Assembly: GCA_046349435.1 (NCBI GenBank) | Contig: JAXMCI010000009.1 | Location: 1 to 64,000 of the forward strand | Length of the DNA: 64,000 nucleotides | Source of the DNA: JAXMCI01 sp046349435 | GTDB lineage: Bacteria; Pseudomonadota; Alphaproteobacteria; Dongiales; Dongiaceae | Direction of reading: 5' to 3' | Shown here: positions 51,859 through 60,749 of the stretch, in pieces | Position numbering within the stretch: the stretch's first letter is position 1 | Layout of the letters: each line of letters begins with the position of its first letter | Position numbers and translations under genes: made by a program | The notes under the pieces: generated by a model | What the model saw: the letters and a program-made list of their open reading frames with translations, nothing else | Told to the model about the DNA's origin: nothing | Databases searched by the model: none

Positions 51859-52269
51859 TCACCCGGCAGGAGTGGATGGCGCAAAGAGGGCGCCGACCCG
51901 GGCGGTGTCGTAGTACCCGGTCACCTCGACGATCGTCTCCCCCTGCGCCGCCACCTTGAGCACCCAGCAATAGTCCTGCGCGTAGAGCGGGCCGGACACG
52001 GTCGGGGTCTCGCCATGCCACTCGACGACCACGACGTCGCCGTCGCCCAGGATGCGCTTCACGCGGCAACGGGTCGGGCCCGCGAAGATCGCCAGGAGCG
52101 GCTTGTAGCAGCGCTCGAGATAGGCCTGCTTTCCCTCATACCGGCCGGAGATCGGGGTCGTTCCCATCGCCGTCCACACCACGTCGTCGGCGAGAGCAGC
52201 GAAGAACGGCGCCGAGTCGCCCTTCTCCCAGAGGTCGAAGAGGCGCGCGACGAAGGCTTTCGCGGCCAT
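51859..52269 (-). CDS. SnoaL/NTF2-like fold protein
   Basis: 136 residues from ATG 52269. Reads AFVARLFDLWEKGDSAPFFA, ALADDVVWTAMGTTPISGRY, EGKQAYLERCYKPLLAIF and VVVEWHGETPTVSGPLYAQD, typical of SnoaL-like (NTF2 fold) proteins related to ketosteroid isomerase. Role in the cell unknown; members can be isomerases, hydrolases or binding proteins. Starts 8 bp after the porin stop, so probably co-transcribed with it. Confidence 0.85.
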   Translation of the reverse strand: MAAKAFVARLFDLWEKGDSAPFFAALADDVVWTAMGTTPISGRYEGKQAYLERCYKPLLAIFAGPTRCRVKRILGDGDVVVVEWHGETPTVSGPLYAQDYCWVLKVAAQGETIVEVTGYYDTARVGALFAPSTPAG

Positions 52270-52277
52270 GATTGCGG

Positions 52278-53549
52278 TCAGAAGGTGATCTGCGAGCGCA
52301 GCCCGAGAACCAGGGCGGTCGGCACGTCGCTGTCGGCGCCGGGGTTGACGACGATCTGCAGGTTCGGGGTGAGCTGGAAGAACGGGGTCACGGCGGCCGC
52401 GTAGTTGAGCTCGATCACCGCCTCGCCGGACTGCTCGACCTCGGAGGCGTTCTTCTGGGCGTTGATCAGGCGGCCGTTGATGTGGCCGTAGGCGACGCCG
52501 AGGCTGACCGAATCGTCGTCCCGCCCGGCGAAGGTGCCCTGGTAGACCAGCCCGCCCTCGAGGAACCAGCGGATCTCCGCGGTGCGGGAGTCGCCGAGGA
52601 CGAACCCGCCGAACACGGTGAGGCCGCGGCTGGTGCTGCCGGGCTCGCGATAGACGCGCTGCTGGGCGAGCGCCCAGAGGCCCCAGCGCCCCGACCGGAT
52701 CTTGTCTGAGCCGGTAACCTCCGCGGTCACGTCCTCGGCATCGGAGGTGTCATAGTAGCCGCCCAGGCGGTACTCGCCGGACAGGCCGAACGGGCCGGCG
52801 GTCGGATTCCAGCCGACCTCGACCGGGATGAACGCGCCGGTGGCCCCCTTGGTACCGAATTGCCAGCTGTTGGACGGGCTGGCCAGGGTCGGATTGACCT
52901 CGTAGGCGCCGGTCTCCACGTAGAACTCGTCGAGCTCGAGCCGGATCCGGCCGCCCCAGCCGACGATCGGCGCCTCGGGGAAGCCGCTGTTCTCGCCGAG
53001 CGGGCCGGGAATGTCGCAGAACGCTTCGTTCTGGAAGTTGCAGGCGACGTCGATGACCGCGAAATCGTCGCCGGCGCCGATCCGGCCGACCTTGAGGTTG
53101 AGATGATCGTCGAAGAGGGTCTGCTCGATCGACAGCTCGCTGATGCGGAAATCGGCCTCGCCGTCGAAGATCTCCTGCACCGAGAAGATGTTGCCGATGC
53201 GGTCCTCTGACAGGCTGTGGCCGGAATATTGCGTGAAGGTCAGGTGGAACTCGGTGCCCGTCAGGCCGGCCAGCTTGTCGAGATCGAGGTCGACGCCGAA
53301 ATCGAGCTCCTGGGCGTAGCGGAAGCCCTGGCGCTGGCCGCCGACCGGATTGCCGGCCATCTCCGACGTGAGCTCCGCCCGGGGCTTGATTCCCATCTCG
53401 TCCAGCTGGTCGCGCAGCCCGCCCCATTCGCCGGTCAGGCCCTCGCTGTGGAACCAGTCCTGATCGTCCGCATGGGCGGGCGCGGCGACCCCCGCCGCCA
53501 GCATGAGCGCAAGTCCCGCGGCCGCGCGGCGCACAGTCTGAATGGACAT
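52278..53549 (-). CDS. OprB-type carbohydrate-selective porin
   Basis: 423 residues from ATG 53549. Signal peptide LALMLAAGVAAPAHA. Outer-membrane barrel: DWFHSEGLTGEWGGLRDQLD is the family opening; then alternating strands such as YAQELDFGVDLDLDKLAG, FHLTFTQYSGHSLSEDRIGN, WGLWALAQQRVYREPGSTSR and the typical C-terminal strand VPTALVLGLRSQITF ending in Phe. Allows sugar diffusion across the outer membrane. FmdC-type porins of amide operons are different; the nearby amide importer may or may not use it. Confidence 0.9.
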   Translation of the reverse strand: MSIQTVRRAAAGLALMLAAGVAAPAHADDQDWFHSEGLTGEWGGLRDQLDEMGIKPRAELTSEMAGNPVGGQRQGFRYAQELDFGVDLDLDKLAGLTGTEFHLTFTQYSGHSLSEDRIGNIFSVQEIFDGEADFRISELSIEQTLFDDHLNLKVGRIGAGDDFAVIDVACNFQNEAFCDIPGPLGENSGFPEAPIVGWGGRIRLELDEFYVETGAYEVNPTLASPSNSWQFGTKGATGAFIPVEVGWNPTAGPFGLSGEYRLGGYYDTSDAEDVTAEVTGSDKIRSGRWGLWALAQQRVYREPGSTSRGLTVFGGFVLGDSRTAEIRWFLEGGLVYQGTFAGRDDDSVSLGVAYGHINGRLINAQKNASEVEQSGEAVIELNYAAAVTPFFQLTPNLQIVVNPGADSDVPTALVLGLRSQITF

Positions 53550-53775
53550 GCCGGACCCCCGAGTTGCTGCGGCCTTGCCTGGCCGTCCCCTCGCGCCAGA
53601 GTATGGCAGGCGAGGCCGATCCTCAACGGCAAGCCGCACCGGTCCGGCCGAAGAGCGGCAGCCCGCCGCCACCGGCCGCCCTGAGGCTGGCGAGCTTGAC
53701 CTCGACTCGTCGTTCCGGCGATAGTCGGGACGGCGGGGCGGGCTGTCCGCCCCGCAGAGTGGCGGTGGGGGATCC

Positions 53776-55077
53776 GTGCAGCCGCGAAGCATCCTCGTCG
53801 CAGCGGTCGCCATCGGCCGGCGCGCCGGCCTGCTCTGGCTGGTGCTGCTGCTTCTTTCCGGCTCCCTCGCCGCGGCCCGCGCCGCAGACCCCTTCGTGCC
53901 AGGCACCGTGCTGCAGAGCCCGGTCACGCTCGCCGGCAAGCAGCTGGTGCTGCCGCAGGGGGACTGGGTCGTCGCCGGGCACGGTTTCGAGACCGTCGCG
54001 GGCCTGGAGAACGTACCCTACGGCGCCATCGAGAGCCTCGTGCTGTTCCGGCTGGCGCCCGCCCCCAGCAAGCAGGTCGCCGCCTTCGTCGTCGCCCGCC
54101 GCAACGCGGTCGCCATCGAGCAGGGCTGGGGCATCGCGCCGGAGTGCCAGCGCACCGACCTGCTGCTCGCCGCGCAGTACGACGACTCCGACGGTCACGT
54201 GTTCTGCGGCTTCGTCACCCATGTGCTGAGCGCCGCCGGCGACCAGGACGACCTCGCCTGGCAGGGCGCCGTGCACTACGCCCAGCAGCAGGGCCTGTCG
54301 CTGCCGACGAGCTGGCTGATGGCCGGCTTCCGCCTGACCGACTTCAGCAACCTGCTGGACGTCCGCTACCACTTCAATCCGGAGCTGCAGGGCGTGGCGC
54401 CGGACGCCGCGGCGAACTGGTCCGACAGCGCGTGGTCGCGGGCCGCGATCTACGGCGCCCTGACCGCGACCGGCACGCCCTCGACCTTCAGCAGCCTGCT
54501 CAACCGGGTGGCCTTCTGGCGGTCGGCCCCGCCCAGCCGCGAGCCAGCCAGCAGCGCGGCGGCGGCCGAGCGGGCGGATCTGGTCAACGACCTGCGCGAC
54601 TGGCTCGGGCGCATGCGCTACCCTGTGCTGTTCGGGTTCGGCAACCGCGCCGCCATGCTCGGCGCGATCCCGATGCCCTGGCCGGCCAACGCCGCCGACA
54701 AGGCGCCGGAGCTGGGCCTGCGGCTCGCCGTCCTGGCCCAGCTGCACGAGCGCGGCATCCTCGACACCGAGGAATATCGGCGCCAGGCCGCCATCGCCGA
54801 GGGGCTGAGCTCCCAGCATGCCGGCAGCCGGTGGACGGCCGGCGAGCTCACCGCCGTCAAGGCGCTGACCGATCAGGCGACCGGCGCGATCGGCTATTTC
54901 GCGTCGGATCTCTTCTATACCGGGACGATCATCACGGCGAGCCAGCTCTGGGGCTTCGACCAGACGCTCGACGCGATCCGCTACACCGCGCAGGAATATC
55001 TGTGGCAGCGCTTCGGCCCGCGCCGCCTGCATGTCGATGAGGTGGTGGGTCTTCCGAGGGTGGGCATCGATGGCTAG
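53776..55077 (+). CDS. Exported protein with SHOCT-like and DUF2061-like C-terminal parts (paralogue A)
   Basis: 433 residues from GTG 53776. Signal peptide LLWLVLLLLSGSLAAARA. Domain 1 (about 35-215) shares YGAIESLVLFRLAP, HVFCGFVTHV and LPTSWLMAGFRLTDFSNLL with the next gene. Around 320-345 lies LAVLAQLHERGILDTEEYRR, a SHOCT-like helix pair. The C-terminus AVKALTDQATGAIGYFASDL, FYTGTIITASQLWGFDQTLD, AIRYTAQEYLWQRFGPRR resembles the two-helix DUF2061 membrane domain. Function unknown. The stop overlaps the next start by 8 bp. Confidence 0.75.
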   Translation: MQPRSILVAAVAIGRRAGLLWLVLLLLSGSLAAARAADPFVPGTVLQSPVTLAGKQLVLPQGDWVVAGHGFETVAGLENVPYGAIESLVLFRLAPAPSKQVAAFVVARRNAVAIEQGWGIAPECQRTDLLLAAQYDDSDGHVFCGFVTHVLSAAGDQDDLAWQGAVHYAQQQGLSLPTSWLMAGFRLTDFSNLLDVRYHFNPELQGVAPDAAANWSDSAWSRAAIYGALTATGTPSTFSSLLNRVAFWRSAPPSREPASSAAAAERADLVNDLRDWLGRMRYPVLFGFGNRAAMLGAIPMPWPANAADKAPELGLRLAVLAQLHERGILDTEEYRRQAAIAEGLSSQHAGSRWTAGELTAVKALTDQATGAIGYFASDLFYTGTIITASQLWGFDQTLDAIRYTAQEYLWQRFGPRRLHVDEVVGLPRVGIDG

Positions 55078-56392
55078 GGCAGGACTGAGCCGCCTCGCGG
55101 CGGCGCTCGCGGCAGCCGGGCTCTGGCTCGCGGCGCCGGCCTGGGCGGCCGACGACGAGCCGCCGATCGGCGCCAAGCTCGAGGGCGTGATGAGCCTCGC
55201 CGGCCGGCAGATCCCGCTGCCGGCGGGCAGCTGGACGCTGGCCGGCCGCAGCTTCGAGCCGGTGCCGGAGCTCGGGGACGACGCCTACGGGGCGATCGAG
55301 ACCGAGGTGCTGTTCCGCATCGAGGACGACACGGTGGTGGCCTTCCTGATCGCCCACCGCAACCTGCTGCCGGTCGAGGAGGGCTGGGGCACGGCGAGCG
55401 AGTGCATCGGCGAGATCGAGGTGCCGGTGGTGGTGAGCTACGACAGCTCCGCGGCCCACACCTTCTGCGGCTTCGCCAGCCGCTTCGACACCGGCGTCGA
55501 GGTGCCCGTCGCGGGTTCGTGGAAGCAGGCCGAGGCCTATGCCGAGGCGCAGGGGCTGGCGCTGCCCAAGCACTGGCTGATGGCCGGGTTCCGCCTGAGC
55601 AACGCCCAGGACGTGCTCGAGGTCCGCTACAACTTCGCCGCCGCGCTGGCCGAGGACCAGGCCGCGATCGAGCCGCCCGCCTCGTCGATCCGGCTGGCCG
55701 CGGCGCAGGCTCTGGCGGTGATCATCCCGGCGGCAGCGCCGCAGCAGGCCAGCGTCGCCGCCCCCGCCGACCAGGGCAGCGCGGCAGCTGCGGCCGGCGC
55801 CGGCTGGTGGGGCAGCCTTGAGGGCATGATGCCGGGCTGGCTCGGCGGCGGCAGCGCGGGGCCGGACGAGTACGCCGGCGCGATCAACGGCCTGTCGGAC
55901 TGGCTCAAGGTCATGCGTGGCCCGGTCCAGCTCGGCTTCAACAACGAGCTCTCCGGCCGCGACCCGCCGCCGATGCCCTGGACCGCGGCCACGGGCGAGG
56001 CGCAGCCCGGCGAGCCCGACAAGCTGGCGCAGCTCGATGCGCTGAAGCAGGCCGGCGTGATCGACCAGGCGCGGTTCGAGGAGCAGAGCCGGCTGATCGC
56101 CGCCGACACGCCGCGCGAGGCCGAGGCGCAGATCTCCTCGGGCAACCTGACGCTGATCAAGGTGCTGGCCGACCAGGCCACGGCGGCGGTGCCGACCTTC
56201 ATCGGCAACTGGATCGTGCTCGGCACCGTGCCGCAGGCCGCGACCCTGCTCGGCATCCAGACGGCTGTCGACTTCTTCCACGACTATTCGACCGAGCTCG
56301 CCTGGAACATCTGGGGCCCGCAGCGGATCCGCGAGGAGCCGACCATCGACTTCCCCGGCGCGGGCCAGGTCCCGGGTGCCGACAACGACTAG
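55070..56392 (+). CDS. Exported protein with SHOCT-like and DUF2061-like C-terminal parts (paralogue B)
   Basis: 440 residues from ATG 55070, overlapping the previous stop. Signal peptide AAALAAAGLWLAAPAWA. Domain 1 matches paralogue A: DAYGAIETEVLFRIEDD, EEGWGTASECIGEIEVP, HTFCGFASRFD and LPKHWLMAGFRLSNAQDVL. A low-complexity Ala/Pro/Gly linker follows (residues about 215-275). The SHOCT-like part is LAQLDALKQAGVIDQARFEE and the C-terminal hydrophobic part TLIKVLADQATAAVPTFIGN, then WIVLGTVPQAATLLGI and ELAWNIWGPQRIREE. Function unknown. Confidence 0.75.
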   Translation: MARAGLSRLAAALAAAGLWLAAPAWAADDEPPIGAKLEGVMSLAGRQIPLPAGSWTLAGRSFEPVPELGDDAYGAIETEVLFRIEDDTVVAFLIAHRNLLPVEEGWGTASECIGEIEVPVVVSYDSSAAHTFCGFASRFDTGVEVPVAGSWKQAEAYAEAQGLALPKHWLMAGFRLSNAQDVLEVRYNFAAALAEDQAAIEPPASSIRLAAAQALAVIIPAAAPQQASVAAPADQGSAAAAAGAGWWGSLEGMMPGWLGGGSAGPDEYAGAINGLSDWLKVMRGPVQLGFNNELSGRDPPPMPWTAATGEAQPGEPDKLAQLDALKQAGVIDQARFEEQSRLIAADTPREAEAQISSGNLTLIKVLADQATAAVPTFIGNWIVLGTVPQAATLLGIQTAVDFFHDYSTELAWNIWGPQRIREEPTIDFPGAGQVPGADND

Positions 56393-56435
56393 CCGCCGGC
56401 GGCGGCGGTTCCTCCCCTCACCTTCCGGAGGCTCT

Positions 56436-56792
56436 ATGCGTAACTGGCGGTGGATTGCCCTGGCGGCCGCGACGATGGCCGGTCCCGCCTTGGCGGCGGA
56501 TCACGACATGAAGTTCTGGAACCTGACCGCCGAGACGGTGAACGAGCTCTACCTGGCGCCGGCCGGAACCACCGAGTGGAGCGCGAACCAGTGCCTCAAC
56601 GACGTCGAGGACAAGACCGTCGAGGCCGACGAGCGGATCGAGATCAAGGGCATCGCGCCCGGCCGCTACGATGTGCGGGTCGGCGACGTGAAGGGCCGCA
56701 AGTGCCTGATCAAGGACGTCGCGGTGAAGGGGACCGGGAAGTACGCCTTCTCCATCGCCGAGAAGCAGATGAAGGGCTGCACCGCCTGGTAG
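56436..56792 (+). CDS. Small periplasmic protein, third gene of the exported-protein trio
   Basis: 118 residues from ATG 56436, with CCGGAGGCTCT upstream. Signal peptide RWIALAAATMAGPALA. Mature part is a beta-rich small domain: MKFWNLTAETVNELYLAPAG, CLNDVEDKTVEADERIEIKG, IAPGRYDVRVGDVKGRKC, with three Cys (NQCLN, RKCLI, KGCTAW). The pattern (tissue of strands, WNLT...LYLAPAG, GRYDVRV) recalls small proteins found with no assigned role. Starts 43 bp after paralogue B. Confidence 0.7.
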   Translation: MRNWRWIALAAATMAGPALAADHDMKFWNLTAETVNELYLAPAGTTEWSANQCLNDVEDKTVEADERIEIKGIAPGRYDVRVGDVKGRKCLIKDVAVKGTGKYAFSIAEKQMKGCTAW

Positions 56793-56793
56793 C

Positions 56794-56813
56794 CGCCGCT
56801 CAGAAGAGCGGCG
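56794..56813. terminator. Bidirectional hairpin between convergent genes
   Basis: CGCCGCTC (56794-56801), loop AGAA, GAGCGGCG (56806-56813): a perfect 8-bp stem within 22 bp of both stop codons (56792 on plus, 56800 on minus). Probably ends transcription from both sides; no T-run. Confidence 0.6.
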
Positions 56814-57954
56814 ACGGGTCGGGGGTGTAGCGGGCGAGCTTCTCGCGGTCGAGCGCCACGCCGAGCCCCGGCAGCTCCGGAATCTCCAGGTTGCCCTCGG
56901 CGTCGAGCGCGAAGGGCCGCTCCAGGATGCCGTCGACATAGGGGCTGCCGCCGATGAACTCGACCAGGTCCACGTCCGGCAGCGCTGCGGCGAGCTGCAG
57001 GTCGGCGGCGACGCCGAGCGCGGTGTTCCAGCCGTGCCCGACATACTTGACGCCGAAATCGGCGGCCGCCCAGGCGATGCGGCGCTGCTCGCTGATGCCG
57101 CCGCACTTGGTGACGTCGGGCTGCACGATGTCGAAGGCGCCGCGCACCAGCCAGGGCAGGAAGGCTTGCCGGCGGGTCAGCACCTCGCCGCCGGCGATCG
57201 GCACCGGGCTGGCCCGGCGGAGCTCGCAGAAATCGTCGATCGCGTCTGGCTTGAGCGCCTCCTCGAACCAGCCGATGTCGTAGTCCTTCAGCATCTCGGC
57301 GGTGCGCAGCGCCCATTTCAGGCCGTGCGGCCAGTAGGCGTCGCTCGCCCCGGCATCGACGAACAGCCGCGATGCCGGCCCGGCTGCCTCGCGCGCCGCC
57401 CGGACGATCGCCTCGTCCAGCCTGTGGTCGAGCGCGCGGCCGAACGGCCCCCAGCCGATCTTGAAGGCGCGGAAGCCCTGGGCGCGGTAGCCCGCCACCA
57501 CCTCGGCCATGCGCGCCGGCTCCTCCATCAGCAGCGAGCAATAGGGCTGCACCTTGCGCCGGTAGGTGCCGCCGAGCAGCCGGCCGACCGGCTGTCCCAG
57601 CACCTTGCCGAGGATGTCCCAGAGCGCGATGTCGATGCCGCTGATGGCGTGCGTCAGGGTGCCGCCGCGCCCCATCCAGAAGGTATTCTGGTGCAGCTTC
57701 TCGGAGACCCGCTCGGGCTCCAGCGCGTTCTCGCCGCGCCACAGCGGCTCCAGCACCTTGAGGGCCGCCTCGACCAGCCCGCCATTGGTGAAGACGCTGC
57801 CATGCCCGGTCACCCCGCCATCGGTGTGGACGGCGACCAGGCTGTGCACGGAATCCTCCGGCCGGATCTCGGCCGACCAGCCGCCCTTCGGGCTCTCGCC
57901 GAGCAGCGGCACGGAACGGATGGCGCGGATGCGGAGCGCGGGGCGGGTGCTCAT
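56800..57954 (-). CDS. Mandelate racemase/muconate lactonizing enzyme family protein (enolase superfamily)
   Basis: 384 residues from ATG 57954 (AAGGAACCCCG upstream). Capping domain FWMGRGGTLTHAISGIDIAL, then barrel residues: Lys in FRAFKIGWGPFG, metal ligands Asp in LFVDAGASDAYW, Glu in IGWFEEALKP and Glu in PIAGGEVLTRRQ, and the Asp/His pair in DIVQPDVTKCGG and YVGHGWNTA. The usual KxK is KIG here, so the second base is missing. Family members dehydrate sugar acids or racemise/epimerise acids. It ends the polyamine-type importer operon and should act on the imported compound. Confidence 0.88.
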   Translation of the reverse strand: MSTRPALRIRAIRSVPLLGESPKGGWSAEIRPEDSVHSLVAVHTDGGVTGHGSVFTNGGLVEAALKVLEPLWRGENALEPERVSEKLHQNTFWMGRGGTLTHAISGIDIALWDILGKVLGQPVGRLLGGTYRRKVQPYCSLLMEEPARMAEVVAGYRAQGFRAFKIGWGPFGRALDHRLDEAIVRAAREAAGPASRLFVDAGASDAYWPHGLKWALRTAEMLKDYDIGWFEEALKPDAIDDFCELRRASPVPIAGGEVLTRRQAFLPWLVRGAFDIVQPDVTKCGGISEQRRIAWAAADFGVKYVGHGWNTALGVAADLQLAAALPDVDLVEFIGGSPYVDGILERPFALDAEGNLEIPELPGLGVALDREKLARYTPDPSPLF

Positions 57955-57988
57955 CGGGGTTCCTTCCAGTTGCAGTCTGTCGTGGGGT

Positions 57989-58789
57989 TCAGACATCGAG
58001 CCGGCCGCCGCCGCGCAGCCGCAGCGCGGCGGCGACGGCGAGCCCGATCGAGGCGAGGATGACGAGGGTGACCAGCGCGTTGATCTGCGGCGTGAAGCCC
58101 ACCCGCATCATCGCCCAGAGGCGCAGCGGCAGGGTCATGCTGTCGCCGGCGAGGAAGACGGTGATCAGCGTCTCGTCGAAGGAGAGAGTGAGCGCCAGAA
58201 GCGCGCCGCTGACCAGCGCCGAGCGCAGGTAGGGCAGCACGACGTGGCGGAAGGTCTGCAGGCGGGTGGCGCCGAGATCGGCGGACGCCTCGGCCAGCGA
58301 GGGCGGCAGGCTCTGCAGCCGCACCAGCACCGTGCGGTAGAGGATGGCCAGCACGAAGACGGCATGGCCGATGGTGATGGTGACGATGTCGCGCGCCATC
58401 CCGACGCCGGCGAAGAACAGCAGCAGGGACAGGCCGGTGACGATCGGCGGCATGACGAAGGGCAGGTAGATCAGCAGCTCGAGGAAGCCGCGGCCGACCG
58501 CGCCCTGGCGGTGGACGTAGAGGGCGATGGCGACCGCCAGCACCAGCGCCGCGGCGACCGCGGCGACCGCCACGATGCCCGTGTTGAGCAGCGCCGAGAG
58601 GATGTCGGCATTGCCGGCGAGCTCGCCATAGGCGGCGAGGCTGGCGGTGTCCCAGAGGATCTGGCCGCGCTGCAGCCGCACCACGGAGAACAGGGCGCCG
58701 ACGACGACTGGGGCATAGAGCACCAGCAGCACCGCCGCCAGCAGCAGGCCGCAGAGCCACAGCACCAGGCGCTCGCCCGTCGTGCGCAT
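57989..58789 (-). CDS. Polyamine-type ABC transporter permease (PotC-like)
   Basis: 266 residues from ATG 58789. First membrane segment LVLWLCGLLLAAVLLVLYAP; then LIYLPFVMPPIVTGLSLLLF and the EAA loop LAEASADLGATRLQTFRHVV; LTLSFDETLITVFLAG is the PotC-type signature. Ends GGGRLDV. The start lies 2 bp after the stop of the partner permease. Confidence 0.9.
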   Translation of the reverse strand: MRTTGERLVLWLCGLLLAAVLLVLYAPVVVGALFSVVRLQRGQILWDTASLAAYGELAGNADILSALLNTGIVAVAAVAAALVLAVAIALYVHRQGAVGRGFLELLIYLPFVMPPIVTGLSLLLFFAGVGMARDIVTITIGHAVFVLAILYRTVLVRLQSLPPSLAEASADLGATRLQTFRHVVLPYLRSALVSGALLALTLSFDETLITVFLAGDSMTLPLRLWAMMRVGFTPQINALVTLVILASIGLAVAAALRLRGGGRLDV

Positions 58790-58791
58790 CG

Positions 58792-59652
58792 CTAGACGAC
58801 CCGGCGGCGCGACACCGCGCCGGCCAGCGCGATGACCACGCCGCAGACCAGGAACAGCATGACCCCGAGCGCGGCGCCGAGCGGCCAGTTGTAGGCCATG
58901 CCGAACTGCGACCAGATCACCCGCCCGAAGGTGAAGCCGGAGGTGCCGCCGACCATCTGCGGGGTGATGTAGTCGCCGAGCGACAGCACGAAGGCGAACA
59001 GCGTGCCGGCGATCGTGCCGGGCAGCGCCAGCGGCAGCACGACGTGGCGGAAGGTGCGCCAGGGCGAGGCGCCGAGATCGGCCGAGGCGTGCAGCAGGCT
59101 GGCCGGCACCCGCTCGAGCGAGAGGAAGACCGGCAGCACGAGGAAGGGCAGGAACAGCACGGCCAGCGTCACCAGCACGGCGGTCTGGTTGTAGAGCAGC
59201 GCGGTGGTCGGCGCCGACAGGATGCCGAGCCCGAGCAGCGCCTGGTTGAGCAGCCCGTTGAGCCCGAGGATCGAGCGCATCGTGTAGAGCTTGACGATGT
59301 AGCTCATGAACAGCGGCAGGACGATCAGCAGCAGCAGCAGGGTGCGCCGCGCCGGCGGCTGGCGCCAGACGAACCAGGCGATCGGGAAGCCGATGGCGAG
59401 GCAGATCAGGGTCACCCGGGCGCACAGCCACAGCGTCTTCAGCAGCACGCCCCAATAGGTCGGGTCGGCGAAGAAGGTGCCGTAGTTGGCCAGCGTCAGA
59501 TCGTGCACGATCTGGCCGTCCTCGAGCCGGAAGAAGGAGTTGGCGAGGAAGGTGGCCAGCGGCACCGCCACCAGCAGCACCGGGATGGCGGCGACGAGCG
59601 CGAACAGGGCGTAGCGCCGGATCCTCCTCATGGCGGCGGCGGCGGCCGTCAT
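58792..59652 (-). CDS. Polyamine-type ABC transporter permease (PotB-like)
   Basis: 286 residues from ATG 59652, overlapping the ATPase stop by 4 bp (ATGA). First segment YALFALVAAIPVLLVAVPLA; LIVLPLFMSYIVKLYTMRSI; EAA loop LLHASADLGASPWRTFRHVV; FVLSLGDYITPQMVGGTSGF is typical of PotB. Pairs with the PotC-like permease. Confidence 0.9.
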   Translation of the reverse strand: MTAAAAAMRRIRRYALFALVAAIPVLLVAVPLATFLANSFFRLEDGQIVHDLTLANYGTFFADPTYWGVLLKTLWLCARVTLICLAIGFPIAWFVWRQPPARRTLLLLLIVLPLFMSYIVKLYTMRSILGLNGLLNQALLGLGILSAPTTALLYNQTAVLVTLAVLFLPFLVLPVFLSLERVPASLLHASADLGASPWRTFRHVVLPLALPGTIAGTLFAFVLSLGDYITPQMVGGTSGFTFGRVIWSQFGMAYNWPLGAALGVMLFLVCGVVIALAGAVSRRRVV

Positions 59653-60725
59653 CGCGGAAGAGGGATCACGGCGACGTCGCCGGGCGCCACGGCGAGCGTC
59701 ACCGCGTCGCCCGCGGCGAGGTCCTGCACCGCCGGGCCGCTCGCCAGCTTGACCAGCAGCGTCCGGCCGGGATCGGCGTCGGGGCGGACCATCAGGTGGG
59801 TCATGGCACCGACGAAGACGATCTCGGCGATGCGCCCGGGCCAGGCGATGCCGCCGTCGCCGGCCGGCCCGAGCGCGACCCGCTCGGGCCGCACCGCCAG
59901 CCGGACCGGGTCGCCCGCGGCGATGGCCCGGCTGGCGGTGGCCCGGCTGGCGGTGGCAACGGGGCCGAGCGGCGTCTCGACGACGCCGCCCTCGCCCATC
60001 CGCCCGTCGATCAGGTTGTTGTCGCCGAAGAAGCCGGAGACGAAGGCGGTGCGCGGCGCGTAGTACACCTCCTTCGGTGTCCCGACCTGCTCGACCCGCC
60101 CATCGTTCATCACGACGATGCGGTCCGACATGGTGATCGCCTCCTCCTGGTCGTGCGTGACGAACAGGAAGGTGGTCCGCACCTGGCGCTGCAGGTGCTT
60201 GAGGAAGAGCTGCATCTGGCGGCGCATGTCGGCGTCGAGCGCCGAGAGCGGCTCGTCGAGCAGCAGCACCTCGGGGGCGCAGACCAGAGCGCGGGCCAGC
60301 GCCACGCGCTGCCGCTGGCCGCCGGAAAGCGCCGCCGGCAGGCGCTGGGTCAGGCCGGCGAGCCCGACCGTCTCCAGCGCCCCGGCGACCTTGGCGCGGA
60401 TCTCCGCCTTGGGCCGCCGCCGCACCATCAGCCCGTAGCCGACATTCTCCGCCACCGTCATGTGCGGGAACAGCGCGTAGTCCTGGAACACGGTGTTGAA
60501 CGGCCGGCGGTGCGCCGGCACGCGGCCGATGTCCTGGTCGCCCAGCAGGATGCGGCCGGCCGAGGCCTCGATGAAGCCGCCGATCAGCCGCAGGATGGTG
60601 GTCTTGCCCGAGCCCGAGGGGCCGAGGATGGTGAGGAACTCGCCATCCTCGACCGCCAGGCTGGTCGGGTGCAGCACCGCCACCGAGCCGTAGCTCTTGG
60701 CGATGCCGTCGAGCCGCAGGCGCAT
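59649..60725 (-). CDS. Polyamine-type ABC transporter ATP-binding protein (PotA-like)
   Basis: 358 residues from ATG 60725. Walker A FLTILGPSGSGKTTILRLIG; FNTVFQDYALFPHMTVAENV; signature PAALSGGQRQRVALARALVC; Walker B VLLLDEPLSALDADMRRQMQ; FLFVTHDQEEAITMSDRIVV; EQVGTPKEVYYAP. A TOBE domain follows (VRLAVRPERVALGPAGDGGI). A 15-base tandem duplication (about 59929-59958) encodes the repeated ATASRATASRA just before the TOBE domain; it is in frame and probably harmless. Confidence 0.92.
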   Translation of the reverse strand: MRLRLDGIAKSYGSVAVLHPTSLAVEDGEFLTILGPSGSGKTTILRLIGGFIEASAGRILLGDQDIGRVPAHRRPFNTVFQDYALFPHMTVAENVGYGLMVRRRPKAEIRAKVAGALETVGLAGLTQRLPAALSGGQRQRVALARALVCAPEVLLLDEPLSALDADMRRQMQLFLKHLQRQVRTTFLFVTHDQEEAITMSDRIVVMNDGRVEQVGTPKEVYYAPRTAFVSGFFGDNNLIDGRMGEGGVVETPLGPVATASRATASRAIAAGDPVRLAVRPERVALGPAGDGGIAWPGRIAEIVFVGAMTHLMVRPDADPGRTLLVKLASGPAVQDLAAGDAVTLAVAPGDVAVIPLPR

Positions 60726-60749
60726 GGCCGCCGGCGCCGACCGTCGCGG

